Below, piece by piece: positions 1 to 9,000 of a stretch of 48,131 nt of DNA. Under the pieces are notes generated by a model. It ran no database searches, was not told the DNA's origin, and saw only the letters and a list, made by a program, of their open reading frames with translations. The DNA is taken from contig CAIMWS010000180.1 of NCBI GenBank assembly GCA_903845125.1, positions 1-48,131 on the forward strand. The letters run 5' to 3'. Numbering within the stretch: position 1 is the first letter of the stretch; each line of letters opens with the position of its first letter. Source of the stretch: an uncultured Verrucomicrobiota bacterium (GTDB lineage Bacteria > Verrucomicrobiota > Verrucomicrobiia > Limisphaerales > UBA1319). The translations under genes and the position numbers were made by a program.

Positions 1-34
1 GAAACCATCTGAAACCATCTGAAACCATCTGAAA
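1..34. repeat. Tandem 10-bp direct repeat
   Basis: Three perfect head-to-tail copies of GAAACCATCT (1-30) are followed by a fourth that keeps only GAAA (31-34). The array touches the window edge, so its full length is unknown. It lies just upstream of the promoter-like sequence of the small gene at 77. The one-helical-turn period could suit cooperative protein binding, but simple slippage is equally possible. Confidence 0.8.
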
Positions 35-38
35 TAAC

Positions 39-77
39 TTGCCTTGCGCCGGGCGCCGTGGTAATAATGTGTTATTA
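39..77 (+). promoter_or_regulatory. Candidate leaderless promoter of the small membrane protein gene
   Basis: A -35-like TTGCCT (39-44) and a -10-like AATAAT (63-68) are separated by 18 nt, and the ATG at 77 follows the -10 by 8 nt. Transcription would begin at or next to the start codon. There is no Shine-Dalgarno sequence. An inverted repeat TAATAA/TTATTA (62-67, 72-77) overlaps the same place. Inferred from sequence only. Confidence 0.4.
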
Positions 78-511
78 TGCAGTTTATTAACCGCATTATA
101 CTGATTCTCGCCGCGTTAGTGCTCACGACCTGGATCGGCGTTCTGGCCCATCATGTCAGCGAACCGCGCGTGGTGGGTAGCGCCACCGCGCCGGACGGCA
201 CCGAAATGTGCGTGGTTCAGGAATTCAATTGGGGCGCCGAGCCGTTCACGACGAGCTTTGTCTATCGGAAACCGGGTGGACCTTGGGAGCGGTTTTACTA
301 CGACCACCAGGATGAATATTGGGCCAGCAGCCGGGTGGCGATCGACACCAACTCACAGCAGGTGGTTTTCTTCCGCAATGGATCACCCGCGATGACCTTC
401 CAATGGGCGAAGCTAAGCTATACCTTGCATCGGCGGAACCAGATTATAACCAACGCCCAGTGGCGGATGCCCGATAACTGGTCTCCCAAACAGTCGGTGT
501 ACCAGAATTAA
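77..511 (+). CDS. Small membrane-anchored protein of unknown function (144 aa)
   Basis: Family not recognised. The protein starts with a short positive end and one hydrophobic segment (about residues 5-24), which looks like a membrane anchor or uncleaved signal sequence. The remaining ~120 residues should lie outside the cytoplasm and are rich in Trp, Tyr and Phe (for example FNWGAEPF and WERFYYDHQDEYW), suggesting a small beta-rich domain. No catalytic motif or lipobox is evident. The start is the first ATG, directly after a -10-like element and with no ribosome-binding site. It converges with the GH97 gene, whose stop is 57 nt away. Codon use does not look foreign. Confidence 0.6.
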   Translation: MQFINRIILILAALVLTTWIGVLAHHVSEPRVVGSATAPDGTEMCVVQEFNWGAEPFTTSFVYRKPGGPWERFYYDHQDEYWASSRVAIDTNSQQVVFFRNGSPAMTFQWAKLSYTLHRRNQIITNAQWRMPDNWSPKQSVYQN

Positions 512-568
512 ACGGTTTGGCCCTGCACGCCCGACCCAGGCTGGCCGGCTATCTCGTTTTTTCCCTCC

Positions 569-2470
569 CTACTTTGCCAGCCGCAGGATGAATCCGCCGC
601 GCGGCGGCAGGGCATAGCTCCATTGGGTAGCAGCAGGAATAGTTGCTACCGCTACTTCCAGGCTGGAATCAGCACCCTCTGCGATGAGCCAGCGCTTCGG
701 AAAACCCGCAAACCGGGACAAATCGAGGTCCATCTGCCGCACCTCACCCGTGCCGTTGAGCCCGGCGATGAACCACACCCCGCCCGCGCGCCGGGCGAAG
801 ACCGCCAGCTGGCCGGGCTCGCCGATGAGGCAGCGGGTTTCGTCCCACCGGGCCGGCGCCTCGCGGAGCACCTGGCGGGCTTCCACGGGGAGGGTGCTGA
901 AGTATTCGGGCTTGTCCGCAAAATGGATCAGGCCGGAGGTGAACACGATGGAGGTGGCCAACTCATGGGCCGCGGTGGTGGTGCGCCGGTACTTTTTGAG
1001 CGAGCAGGCGATGGGGGTGTAGTCCATCGGGCCGGCGACATTGCGGGTGAAAGGCAGCACGGTGTTCAGCTCGGCGGCTTTTTCCGGGTATCGCGATTCG
1101 TAGAAGTAGGACTCGGTCCCCAGCACGGCCTCGGCCGCCAGGAAATTAGGCCACGTGCGCTGCCAGCCGCGTGGGAGGGTGCAGCCGTGGAGGTTCACGA
1201 CCAGGCGGCGGGTGGCGGCCTCGGCCAGGAGGGCCTGCATCGCGGCGATGGCTTCCTGGCGGTCGGAGCACCAGAAATCCACCTTGGCGCCCCTGACCCC
1301 GGCGGAGGCCAGTTCCCGCAATTTGCGTTCCCTCAGTTGCGGCTGGTAAAAATCGCCCGCCGCACACCAGGCCAGTGTTTGGACCCCCCGCATTTGCGCA
1401 TGCGCCACAATCCCCGTGAGTCCCAGCTTCCACCAGCCGGCGTCGAACAGGGTGTATTCCCACTGCATATCCGCGGCGAGGTCGGTGAATTGGTTGAAGC
1501 GGGCCTCGGTGACGGGGCCTTCCGGGTAGGACCACCAGGCCCAGGAGGCCCGGCCGGGGCGGATCCAGGAGGTGTCCGGGATGCGCGACGGGGGCGCCAA
1601 ATCCGTGACCAGCGTGGAGGTGGCCAGGGCGCCGGCGTCCGGTCCGAGCAGGATGACCCGCCAGGGCAGGGTCCAGGGCAGGGGGCTGTGGGGTTCGGGA
1701 TTGGGCAGCAACGGCTGGCGCTTGGTCCGTTCGTTGGCCGCCGGGAATGCGATGCGGTATAATCCCCCGGACGATTCGGGGCCCAGGTGGCAACCGCAAT
1801 AGGATTCGTCAGTGCCGCTTTCGGTCACCAAGGCCCAGGCGCCCGCTTCCGCCACGTGGAACAGGGCTGGAAAACACCAGCCCAGCGGCTTGCCGCGCGA
1901 CTGCGGCGGGGGATTCCCGGGTGCGACGTGGAAAAAGAAATCTTCGTAGGCGGGGGTGTAGTCGCTGGCGGCGTGGTAAGGCTGCAGCCAGCCGCGGGTG
2001 GCGGGCGGAACGCGGAATCCCGTGGATTCGCAGGTCAGGACGTGGACATTAGTGTCCGCGTCGGGGAACCGGAAACGAAACGCCACTCCTTCCTGGCTGG
2101 CGGCGAGATCCAGCTCCAATCGGGCCTGGCCGGGATTGCTGAAAACGAGCGTGCGGTGGTTCAGGAGGTGGTCCACCTGCGGCTGGGGGCCGGTGAACAA
2201 CTCGTAGGTTTCCCGGCGGCTCTCCACTTCCCCCGCCTGCACCAGCCGCAAGTCCCGCTCGAAGGCCTGGTCGTCGCGCCGCACCCCCAACGGCGAATCC
2301 AGGATCACTGGCTGCCCCTGGCAGGCGGCCCGGTAGCCCGGGCGGCCTTCGCCATCCAGAAAAACGGTGATCGTGCAGCGGGCCTCCGGCGCGGCCAGCG
2401 TCCACGAATTGGTTTCGGCGCCCAAGGCGGCCGGCATCGACCATATCAGTAAGAGGACAGGCCATTTCAT
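569..2470 (-). CDS. Glycoside hydrolase family 97 protein, exported (retaining, alpha-galactosidase-like)
   Basis: Predicted exported exo-acting alpha-glycosidase of 633 aa. From the ATG at 2470 the protein has a clean signal peptide (MKWPVLLLIWSMPAALGAET). The upstream ATG at 2512 would put 14 polar residues before it, so 2470 is preferred. The N-terminal half matches the GH97 beta-sandwich (LDSPLGVRRDDQAF). The central barrel contains GAKVDFWCSD. In characterised retaining GH97 alpha-galactosidases the Asp of the KVDF motif is the nucleophile; here it is about Asp398. The WPNFLAAEAVLGTE segment supplies candidate acid/base glutamates. The C-terminal region is the usual small beta domain. 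It lies 66 nt downstream of the GH127-like gene on the same strand, so the two are probably co-transcribed. Substrate (galactoside or glucoside) cannot be settled from sequence. Confidence 0.82.
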   Translation of the reverse strand: MKWPVLLLIWSMPAALGAETNSWTLAAPEARCTITVFLDGEGRPGYRAACQGQPVILDSPLGVRRDDQAFERDLRLVQAGEVESRRETYELFTGPQPQVDHLLNHRTLVFSNPGQARLELDLAASQEGVAFRFRFPDADTNVHVLTCESTGFRVPPATRGWLQPYHAASDYTPAYEDFFFHVAPGNPPPQSRGKPLGWCFPALFHVAEAGAWALVTESGTDESYCGCHLGPESSGGLYRIAFPAANERTKRQPLLPNPEPHSPLPWTLPWRVILLGPDAGALATSTLVTDLAPPSRIPDTSWIRPGRASWAWWSYPEGPVTEARFNQFTDLAADMQWEYTLFDAGWWKLGLTGIVAHAQMRGVQTLAWCAAGDFYQPQLRERKLRELASAGVRGAKVDFWCSDRQEAIAAMQALLAEAATRRLVVNLHGCTLPRGWQRTWPNFLAAEAVLGTESYFYESRYPEKAAELNTVLPFTRNVAGPMDYTPIACSLKKYRRTTTAAHELATSIVFTSGLIHFADKPEYFSTLPVEARQVLREAPARWDETRCLIGEPGQLAVFARRAGGVWFIAGLNGTGEVRQMDLDLSRFAGFPKRWLIAEGADSSLEVAVATIPAATQWSYALPPRGGFILRLAK

Positions 2471-2536
2471 AGGGATGGTGGGATGGGAGATTTCAGCGGT
2501 ATGGTTTTGCACCAGGTAATGGTGGGATTTACGGAG

Positions 2537-4312
2537 TCAGGATTTCGCTGGCGTGGGCGTCTGCAAGTGCCAGAAATCGAGCTTGCCGTCGTCCAGATGC
2601 AGCGGCGCCAACGTGGGTTGGGCCGCGTTCAGCAGGTGCTCCCGCTGGTAAAGGGGCCCGGGGCCATCCTGCCCGTAATAAATCTCGACGGGCTTGCCAT
2701 CGAAATCGGAAAAACCTTTGGCGGCCTGTTCTCCCGTGGGGGTCATGCGCACGACGGTGTCGCCTTTCCAGGTGGCGGTATAGTGGTATTGCCGGAAGCC
2801 CGGGTTGCCGATGTGGAAGCTTTCCTCCCGCACCGGGATGGAGTAGCGCACCACCAGTTTTTCGCCCGCCTGGCGCGGGCCAAGCTCCAGGTAGTTGCCC
2901 CACACCCGGGCTTTGACCTCGCCCTGGCTGGCCGTGGCCTGGATATCCTTGGGCTCCACCCACTCGGGGATTCGCACCCGCACGCGGCAGGCTTGCTTGA
3001 GGTCGATGGAGAGCTGGCCTGCGTAAGGCTGGCGGCAGCGGATCTCAGCCTGCGGCAATAGTTTGTCGATATGGAGGTGGACGGACAGCGTGCTATTTTC
3101 CAATCGGGCGGCGTTCTTCCAGGCGATGAACAGGCCGTGGGTGCCCGAGCCCCCACAGCAGTTTTGGATGGCCCGGGTCTTGCCGCGCAATTCCGGGCCG
3201 CCCCAGTGGAGTTCCTCGCGGGCGGCCAGGATGTGGGTGGGCGAGGTCCAGCCGGAATAGGCGCCCACCAGCCGGCGGCCTACCTCGCGGCAGGTGAATT
3301 GGGCGGTGTCCGGCTGGTTCCCGGGCTTCAACCAGGAGGTGTCCGCCACCTGGCTTTCCACCAGTTGGTTGCGCACCATGCGTTCAACGTCTCCCCAATA
3401 TTCGGGGTGGCCATGGTTGGCCAGCGTCACCGCCAGCCCCAGGAAATCCATCAGCGCGCAGCTTTCGCAGGAAACAATGTCTCCCTTGCGCCCGACGACT
3501 TCCGGGAGGAACCCAAAGCGCGTCCCCTCGGAGCGGACATACCGGTAGAGGGCATCCACCCGGCTGAACAGCACCGGGTCCTTCACATACAGGGCGTAAT
3601 CGGCCGCCCCCACCAGCGTGCGCAGGTTGCCGTGCATGTGCCCGCCCTGGCGGAACGTGTTGTCGGGAGTGAACAGGGGATTCTCTTCGAAGCAGCTGCG
3701 GACCAACTGCCCGGCCTGTTCCAGGGCGGGCTGCGAACCGGTGAGCCGCGTCCAGGTCATCAGGCCTTTGACGATGAATCCCCGCAGCCAATGGTTCGGC
3801 TCGTAAAGCCGGGGCAGATGTTCCACCAGGCGGTCGATTTCGCCTTTGAGGCGCGGCTCTGGCTGGTCGGCGTAGGCGGTGGCCAGGGCAAACAAGGTCA
3901 GGGCTTGGTCGCCCAAGTCAGCCACCGGCTCGGAGAAGGTGGTCTTGGGCCGCATCAGGAGCCCGGTTTGGGGATCCAGGTAGGAGCGGATTTTTTGCAG
4001 CCACCGCTTTTCATTACGGGCTTCCTGGCCGGTCAAGTGCCGGGCCATGATGGCCGCCTGGAGCTGGCGGCTCATAACGTCCCCGAAATCCGGCCAATCA
4101 TGGGCGGCCTCGGCGGGATCGGTCCAGAATACGTTGAAATACGGGAGCCCATCCTGGTCCACCAGGTTGTCCAGGTAGTTATAGGTGCGCCCCACGTAGG
4201 TTTCGATGGCAAAGGTTTCCGGATTGGGCGCCGCTGCCGCGTGGGTGGCGGCCAGGGCCAGGAGGGCGGCGATGGCGGGGATGACCCTGCGGGCCAGTGC
4301 TGCTTGCTTCAT
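2537..4312 (-). CDS. GH127-like (DUF1680) beta-L-arabinofuranosidase-type protein, exported
   Basis: A 591-aa protein with a signal peptide (residues 1 to about 28, ending AATHAAAA). Its alpha/alpha-barrel region carries the zinc-thiolate signature of GH127 and its relatives: an E-x-C element inside SCESCALMDF (Glu283, Cys285) and a Cys-Cys pair in QNCCGGSGTHG (Cys385, Cys386). In characterised GH127 enzymes the first Cys of that pair is the nucleophile and the other residues hold zinc. The C-terminal third is beta-rich, as usual. Expected activity is release of L-arabinofuranose from plant glycans, though this superfamily has several specificities. It is the first gene of a pair with GH97. 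GCAGG abuts the ATG, so the ribosome-binding site is poor. Divergent from the PQQ-like gene. Confidence 0.75.
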   Translation of the reverse strand: MKQAALARRVIPAIAALLALAATHAAAAPNPETFAIETYVGRTYNYLDNLVDQDGLPYFNVFWTDPAEAAHDWPDFGDVMSRQLQAAIMARHLTGQEARNEKRWLQKIRSYLDPQTGLLMRPKTTFSEPVADLGDQALTLFALATAYADQPEPRLKGEIDRLVEHLPRLYEPNHWLRGFIVKGLMTWTRLTGSQPALEQAGQLVRSCFEENPLFTPDNTFRQGGHMHGNLRTLVGAADYALYVKDPVLFSRVDALYRYVRSEGTRFGFLPEVVGRKGDIVSCESCALMDFLGLAVTLANHGHPEYWGDVERMVRNQLVESQVADTSWLKPGNQPDTAQFTCREVGRRLVGAYSGWTSPTHILAAREELHWGGPELRGKTRAIQNCCGGSGTHGLFIAWKNAARLENSTLSVHLHIDKLLPQAEIRCRQPYAGQLSIDLKQACRVRVRIPEWVEPKDIQATASQGEVKARVWGNYLELGPRQAGEKLVVRYSIPVREESFHIGNPGFRQYHYTATWKGDTVVRMTPTGEQAAKGFSDFDGKPVEIYYGQDGPGPLYQREHLLNAAQPTLAPLHLDDGKLDFWHLQTPTPAKS

Positions 4313-4489
4313 CCTGCAAAACTACCCTCCCTCCCACTGCTTTGTCCAGCTTCCGCCAGACGGATAATGGAACGGGGGCCGGCGCCAGGAGCCGGACCCT
4401 GGAGGTCGCAGTTGAGTCCGGAGGAGGGAAAAGGCGGTGATCCATGGTTGGCCCTGAAAACGCGGCTGGTTCGTCAAAGAGACTTGGCA

Positions 4490-4524
4490 TTGACTTGGTT
4501 TTGGCCATGAGTTATTCGTGCGCC
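4490..4524 (+). promoter_or_regulatory. Candidate leaderless promoter of the PQQ-like propeller gene
   Basis: TTGACT (4490-4495) is a near-perfect -35. After 17 nt comes TATTCG (4513-4518), a weak -10, and then 6 nt to the ATG at 4525. The predicted transcription start falls on the start codon. The same geometry is seen before the MASE1 kinase gene (47897). Confidence 0.4.
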
Positions 4525-5784
4525 ATGCAAAATACTTTGACTCGTTTACTTCGTTCAAAATCCGGAACGGCATCCCGATCGGCGGCCCTGGCTGCCGCGG
4601 CTCTGCTCGCGGCGTGGGCCATGCCGGTGGCGGCGGAAGACTGGCCGCGCTGGCGGGGACCCAAGCTGGATAACATTTCCACCGAGGCCGGCTGGCAGAC
4701 CGAATGGCCGGCCAGCGGTCCCAAGCAAATCTGGAAGGCCAGCGTCGGCGTGGGTTACTCCACCGTGGCGGTCAGCCAGGGGCGCCTCTACACCATGGGC
4801 AATACGGACAACCAGGACTCGGTTTATTGCCTCGAGGCCGGCACCGGCCAGGAAGTCTGGAAGCACTCCTATCCCTGCAACGCCAAGGATCCCAATGGCT
4901 ACCACGGCACCCGCTGCACCCCCACGGTGGACGACGGGCTGGTTTACACCGTCAGCCGGGAGGGCCACCTGTTCTGCCTCGACGCTCAAAAGGGCACCGT
5001 GGTGTGGAAGAAGAATTTCAAGGAGGATTTCCAGGGCAAGGTGCCGCAGTGGGGCTTTGCCGGATCCCCCTTGATCGAAAAAGACCTGGTGCTGGTGGAG
5101 GCTGGCGGCCCCGGAGCCAATGTGGTGGCCATGAACAAAAAAACGGGCGAGGTGGTGTGGAAGGCGGGTGATGACGCCGCTTCCTACAGCTCCATCATCC
5201 CCTTCGACCAGGAGGGCCAGCGTGCGTTGATGATTTTCAACGCCTTTGGCCTGGTGGCCCATTCCATGAAAGACGGCAAGGAACTGTGGCGGCATCCCTG
5301 GAAAACCAGCTGGAATGTCAACGCCGCGACCCCGGTCATCGCAGGCAACCAGGTGTTCATCTCCTCCGGTTACAACACCGGTTGTGCGCTGCTGGAATTC
5401 GGCGCTGGTTCCGCCCCCAAGGTGGTCTGGCAAAATAAGAACATGCGCAACCACGTCAATAGCTGCATCCTGTGGAAAGGATACCTCTACGGTTTCGATG
5501 AGAACGAGCTGCGCTGCCTGGATTGGAAGACCGGCCAGACCAAGTGGGCCGAAAAGAAATATGGCAAAGGCTCCCTGATGCTGGCGGGCGACAAGTTCCT
5601 GGTTTACAGCGGCAGCGGGCGCATCGCCGTGGCCAGCCTCTCCCCGGAAGGCTGCCGGGAAATATCCGGATTCCAGGTGCTGGAAGGCCGGGACACCTGG
5701 GCCTACCCGGTGCTGGCCAACGGCAAACTCTATTGCCGCAGCCTGGAGAATTTGGTCGGTTTGGATGTGAGCGGCAAAAACTGA
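4525..5784 (+). CDS. Exported PQQ-binding-like beta-propeller repeat protein
   Basis: A 419-aa protein with a long signal sequence (Ala-rich core at about residues 19-37) followed by DWPRWRGPKLDN, the entry motif of the PQQ-like propeller proteins common in Verrucomicrobiota and Planctomycetota. Propeller blades recur as W-K and G-x-L/V-Y strands (for example VAVSQGRLYTMG, VYCLEAGTGQEVWK, LYGFDENELRCLDWKTG). No separate dehydrogenase domain or haem motif is visible, so this is probably a scaffold or binding protein, or a cofactor-free relative, rather than a proven quinoprotein enzyme. The ATG at 4525 is chosen because it starts the signal peptide and sits at the predicted leaderless start; an in-frame ATG at 4507 is the alternative. 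A terminator follows at 5906. Divergent from the GH127/GH97 pair. Confidence 0.8.
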   Translation: MQNTLTRLLRSKSGTASRSAALAAAALLAAWAMPVAAEDWPRWRGPKLDNISTEAGWQTEWPASGPKQIWKASVGVGYSTVAVSQGRLYTMGNTDNQDSVYCLEAGTGQEVWKHSYPCNAKDPNGYHGTRCTPTVDDGLVYTVSREGHLFCLDAQKGTVVWKKNFKEDFQGKVPQWGFAGSPLIEKDLVLVEAGGPGANVVAMNKKTGEVVWKAGDDAASYSSIIPFDQEGQRALMIFNAFGLVAHSMKDGKELWRHPWKTSWNVNAATPVIAGNQVFISSGYNTGCALLEFGAGSAPKVVWQNKNMRNHVNSCILWKGYLYGFDENELRCLDWKTGQTKWAEKKYGKGSLMLAGDKFLVYSGSGRIAVASLSPEGCREISGFQVLEGRDTWAYPVLANGKLYCRSLENLVGLDVSGKN

Positions 5785-5905
5785 TCCCCGCCAACCGGCT
5801 TCGCCGTGGCCCGCTGGTTTATCGGACCACGGGACCGCTTGCCCGTTGGTTTCCGGCCGCTGCCGGCAGGCGCCTCGCGCGCCCCGTCAGCGGCCAAATT
5901 TTTGC

Positions 5906-5939
5906 GCCGCCGGATTCCTCTTGCAGACGGCGGCTTTTT
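5906..5939 (+). terminator. Rho-independent terminator of the PQQ-like gene
   Basis: A perfect 7-bp GC stem (GCCGCCG at 5906-5912, CGGCGGC at 5928-5934) has a 15-nt loop and is followed at once by TTTTT (5935-5939). It sits 121 nt after the stop codon in the 223-nt convergent gap before the CotH gene. A second inverted repeat, GCCCGC/GCGGGC (5972-5992), lies on the CotH side but lacks a U tract. Nothing else is apparent in the gap. Confidence 0.7.
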
Positions 5940-6007
5940 CCCAGGCCTGGAGCATCCGCAGGCCCAGGTTTGCCCGCCGTCCCTCCGCGGGCTGCCCATT
6001 TTGGGCC

Positions 6008-9000
6008 TCAGGGCGCCAACACCACCCGGTAGAAACGCCGGGTGGAACCAGCCACGACGTCGGTGATGGCGAGCGTTGGGCCCGTCGCGGTGCGGTACCC
6101 GCCCAGGGGCGCCCAAGCCGGGGCCTCCAGCGCCTCCTTGTATTCCACTATATAGGTACGGCCCGGGATGGCGCTGAACTCAAAGGAAAAAACCCCCGCC
6201 GGATCCAGGCTCGCCTTCCCGATTTGCAGCGGCGGCAAGCCCAGCCGGTTCGCCGCCCCCGGTGTCCAGTTGGCCAGGCTCAGGATGGCATTGGTGTTGC
6301 CGTCGGGATAAAAGCCCTGGCTGATATTTGGAAGCTGTGGCCCGAAGGCGACCGAGTGCTGGACCGCGCCATTGGGCGCCAGCAGGCTGAGGGCATCGCC
6401 GTTTTTGTTCAGGCGGAATCCGGCGTGCAGGTCGTGCCGGTTGGAAAGGGCGTTGAGGTTGGTGGCGCCATCCGCCCAGACCAGCAGGAAACCATTGGCG
6501 CCGAGGACCGTGTTGGTGGGGATCACCCACGGGGCCGCCAGGGAGAGGGAATCCGCCAGCAGATACCCTGCGAGGTTCACCGGCGCGGGGTTCGGATTGT
6601 ACAATTCAAACCAATCCGGGAAGTGGCCGCTGGCGGGATCGGCCACGCCGCCGGGCCCGGTATTGGCGGCCATCCATTCATTGAAGACCACGGAGAGCAG
6701 CGCGGGTTGGGCGGTGTTGGTCACGGTGATCGTGTCGAGGTAATTGGTGAGCGGGTTGCCGCGGGCATCCAATCCCTGGAGCGCCAGCAGGTTGACATTG
6801 CCCGGCAACGGGACGGAGAGCGACCAATTGGTCAGGCTGGTCCAGGTGACCGCCGCCCGCAGGCCGTTGACGGTGATGCCGCCCACCGTGAGGGGCGCGG
6901 TGCCGGTGAGGATGACCTGGTCCTTGGCGGTGGCGAAGTCCTTGCCGCTGTTGCTGGTGATGGCGAAGGCGGCATTGGAAGGCAGCGAATTACGGATGAA
7001 GGTGGCCCGCTGCTGCAGGTAATTCACCTCGCTCGTCCAATCCTCCCCCACGAGCTTCGCAAAGTGCGTGGCCCAGGGCTTCAGGTAGGTGGCGTTGACC
7101 GTGGTGGTGAGGATATCCAGCAGGTGGTGGTTGTAGCGGCGGAAATTGTCCGGCAGCTTCACGATCTTATAGGTGTTCGGCGAACCGGAGCCGGGGAAGG
7201 CCGCGTCGGTGCCTTGGGCGAAGGCGTAATCCATGTCCCACGGGAAGCCCAGGGCTTTGCCATCCCCGGGCCGGAAATAAATCTTCCAATTGTGGGTATA
7301 GCCGTAGGTGAAGTTATCGCCGTCGCCGGTGAAGGCCTTGAACGCCAGCGTGCGCATCCATTCATCGAGATCCATCAGCTGGCGGGTCTGGGTCTCCAAG
7401 GCGGTGCCGGTGAGGCTGAACGCCTTGGCCAGGGCGATCATCGGCCGGTAATCGTCCACATCGGCATGGTTTTCCTGCAGGAAAATCCAGCGGTAATTCT
7501 CCGGGTCATTGCCCCAGTTTTGGATTTCCACGTTGATGACCTCGTCCGGCTCCGGCAGCTTGGGCGCCTGGGCATTCCCGGTCAGGGTGGTGGTGGGATA
7601 GTAGATCAGTTCCACGGTGTGGACGCTGCCCTCGGCGCCGTTGGGATACTGGCTGTCCAGCCAGTCCGCATCGTAAGCGGACATGCGCAGCAGGCAGGGG
7701 CCATCCTCCTGGGTGCGCGGGGCGTACACCTGGGCGAGGTCGCACTGGAAGCCGGGAATGCCGCCGGCGTGGTTGATCGCCTGCCAAAGGAGGATTTCCC
7801 CCTGGCGCCCGCCCACCCCCGCATAACCCCCGGAGCGGTCGAAGGTGAGGACATTCTGTGCCCCGCGGAAAAGCTGGTCCGCGGGAAATTGCACCGAAAA
7901 CCCGACCCGCGTCGTTTGATCGCGCCCACGCTCGCTGCTCTGCAGGTGGATGCCGGCATCGTAAAATGCCTCCCGATCGTCGTAGATCACCGTGGCGCCG
8001 AGGCGGTCATTGCTCATCACGTTGGTCAGGGCATGCAGCAGGCTGGTGTCGGCCGCGGTCACCAGGAGTCGGAACCGGTGGACCAGGGGCATGACCGCCT
8101 TGCCTTCGTCCACCTTGAACAAAGCGCGGGATTGCGGCCCGGCGGCGGGGAACATGGCGGAGGCGCCCAGGCTGTCGGTGGCCTGTACATAGAACTGGAC
8201 CACGGTGCCGGCGGCCTGGCCCGGGATGGTGGCGGCATATTCCCGGTAGCCGGGGTGGGAGGTGGAGAACGCCCCCGCCGCCATGGGCAGGGGGCCGCCG
8301 GCCGAACGGTTCACCGCCCACCGGAGGTCCATGGCCGCCACCCCCTGGGGATCCCAGGCGCTCACCTTGATGGTGACCGGTTCGCCGGCCTTGGGCACCA
8401 AGGGGCTGTGGGAAAGGCCGATGAAGGTCGGCCCGAGGTTGGTGCTGCTGGTGGAATTGGCGGCCCCGGGCGTGCCGTAGCGGCCGGGCAAGGCCAGGGA
8501 AAAGGTCCTGGCCGCCCGGTTGAAATACAGCCGGGTGTTCAGGCGGTTGTTGCCCGCGAGCCACTTGGCCTGGAAGGACACTTCGTATTCCCGGCCATCC
8601 ACCACGGAGCGCCCGCTGGCGAGGGTGGTTTCCAGGTGGTTATGCAGGTGCTCGGTCGGCCCGGTGGACACCAGGTGCAAAACGTGGTTGGTGGGATTGT
8701 CCGGGTCCACCTCCACCCGGCTGGCGCTGTGATTGCCCAGGGCGCGCCAGGCGGTGAGGCCGGTCTCGAACCCGCCATTCTGCAGCATGGCCACCCGGGT
8801 GCCGGTGGGATTCTCCACCACGGATAAATTGTCGATCAAACACTCGCCGGCCTCCAGCAGGCCGATCACGAATTCCTTCCATTGGGTGGGGCCGAGGACA
8901 TTGCTGGCGACCGCCCGGTAGGTGTAATTGCTCCAGGCGGAGCGGTTGGCATTCAGGCTGGCGGCCCAGGCCTCCGGCCGGGAGTTGTCCGCCCAGGGAT

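Noticed and set aside
1..34. CRISPR array
   Set aside because: The units are 10 bp with no spacers and no cas genes are present.
5785..6007. Small gene in the convergent gap
   Set aside because: Short frames there lack a ribosome-binding site and plausible composition; a terminator occupies the middle of the gap.
5846..8827. 993-codon plus-strand open frame over the CotH gene
   Set aside because: Gly/Val/Arg-rich translation without motifs, antisense to well-defined CotH and lamin-tail domains.
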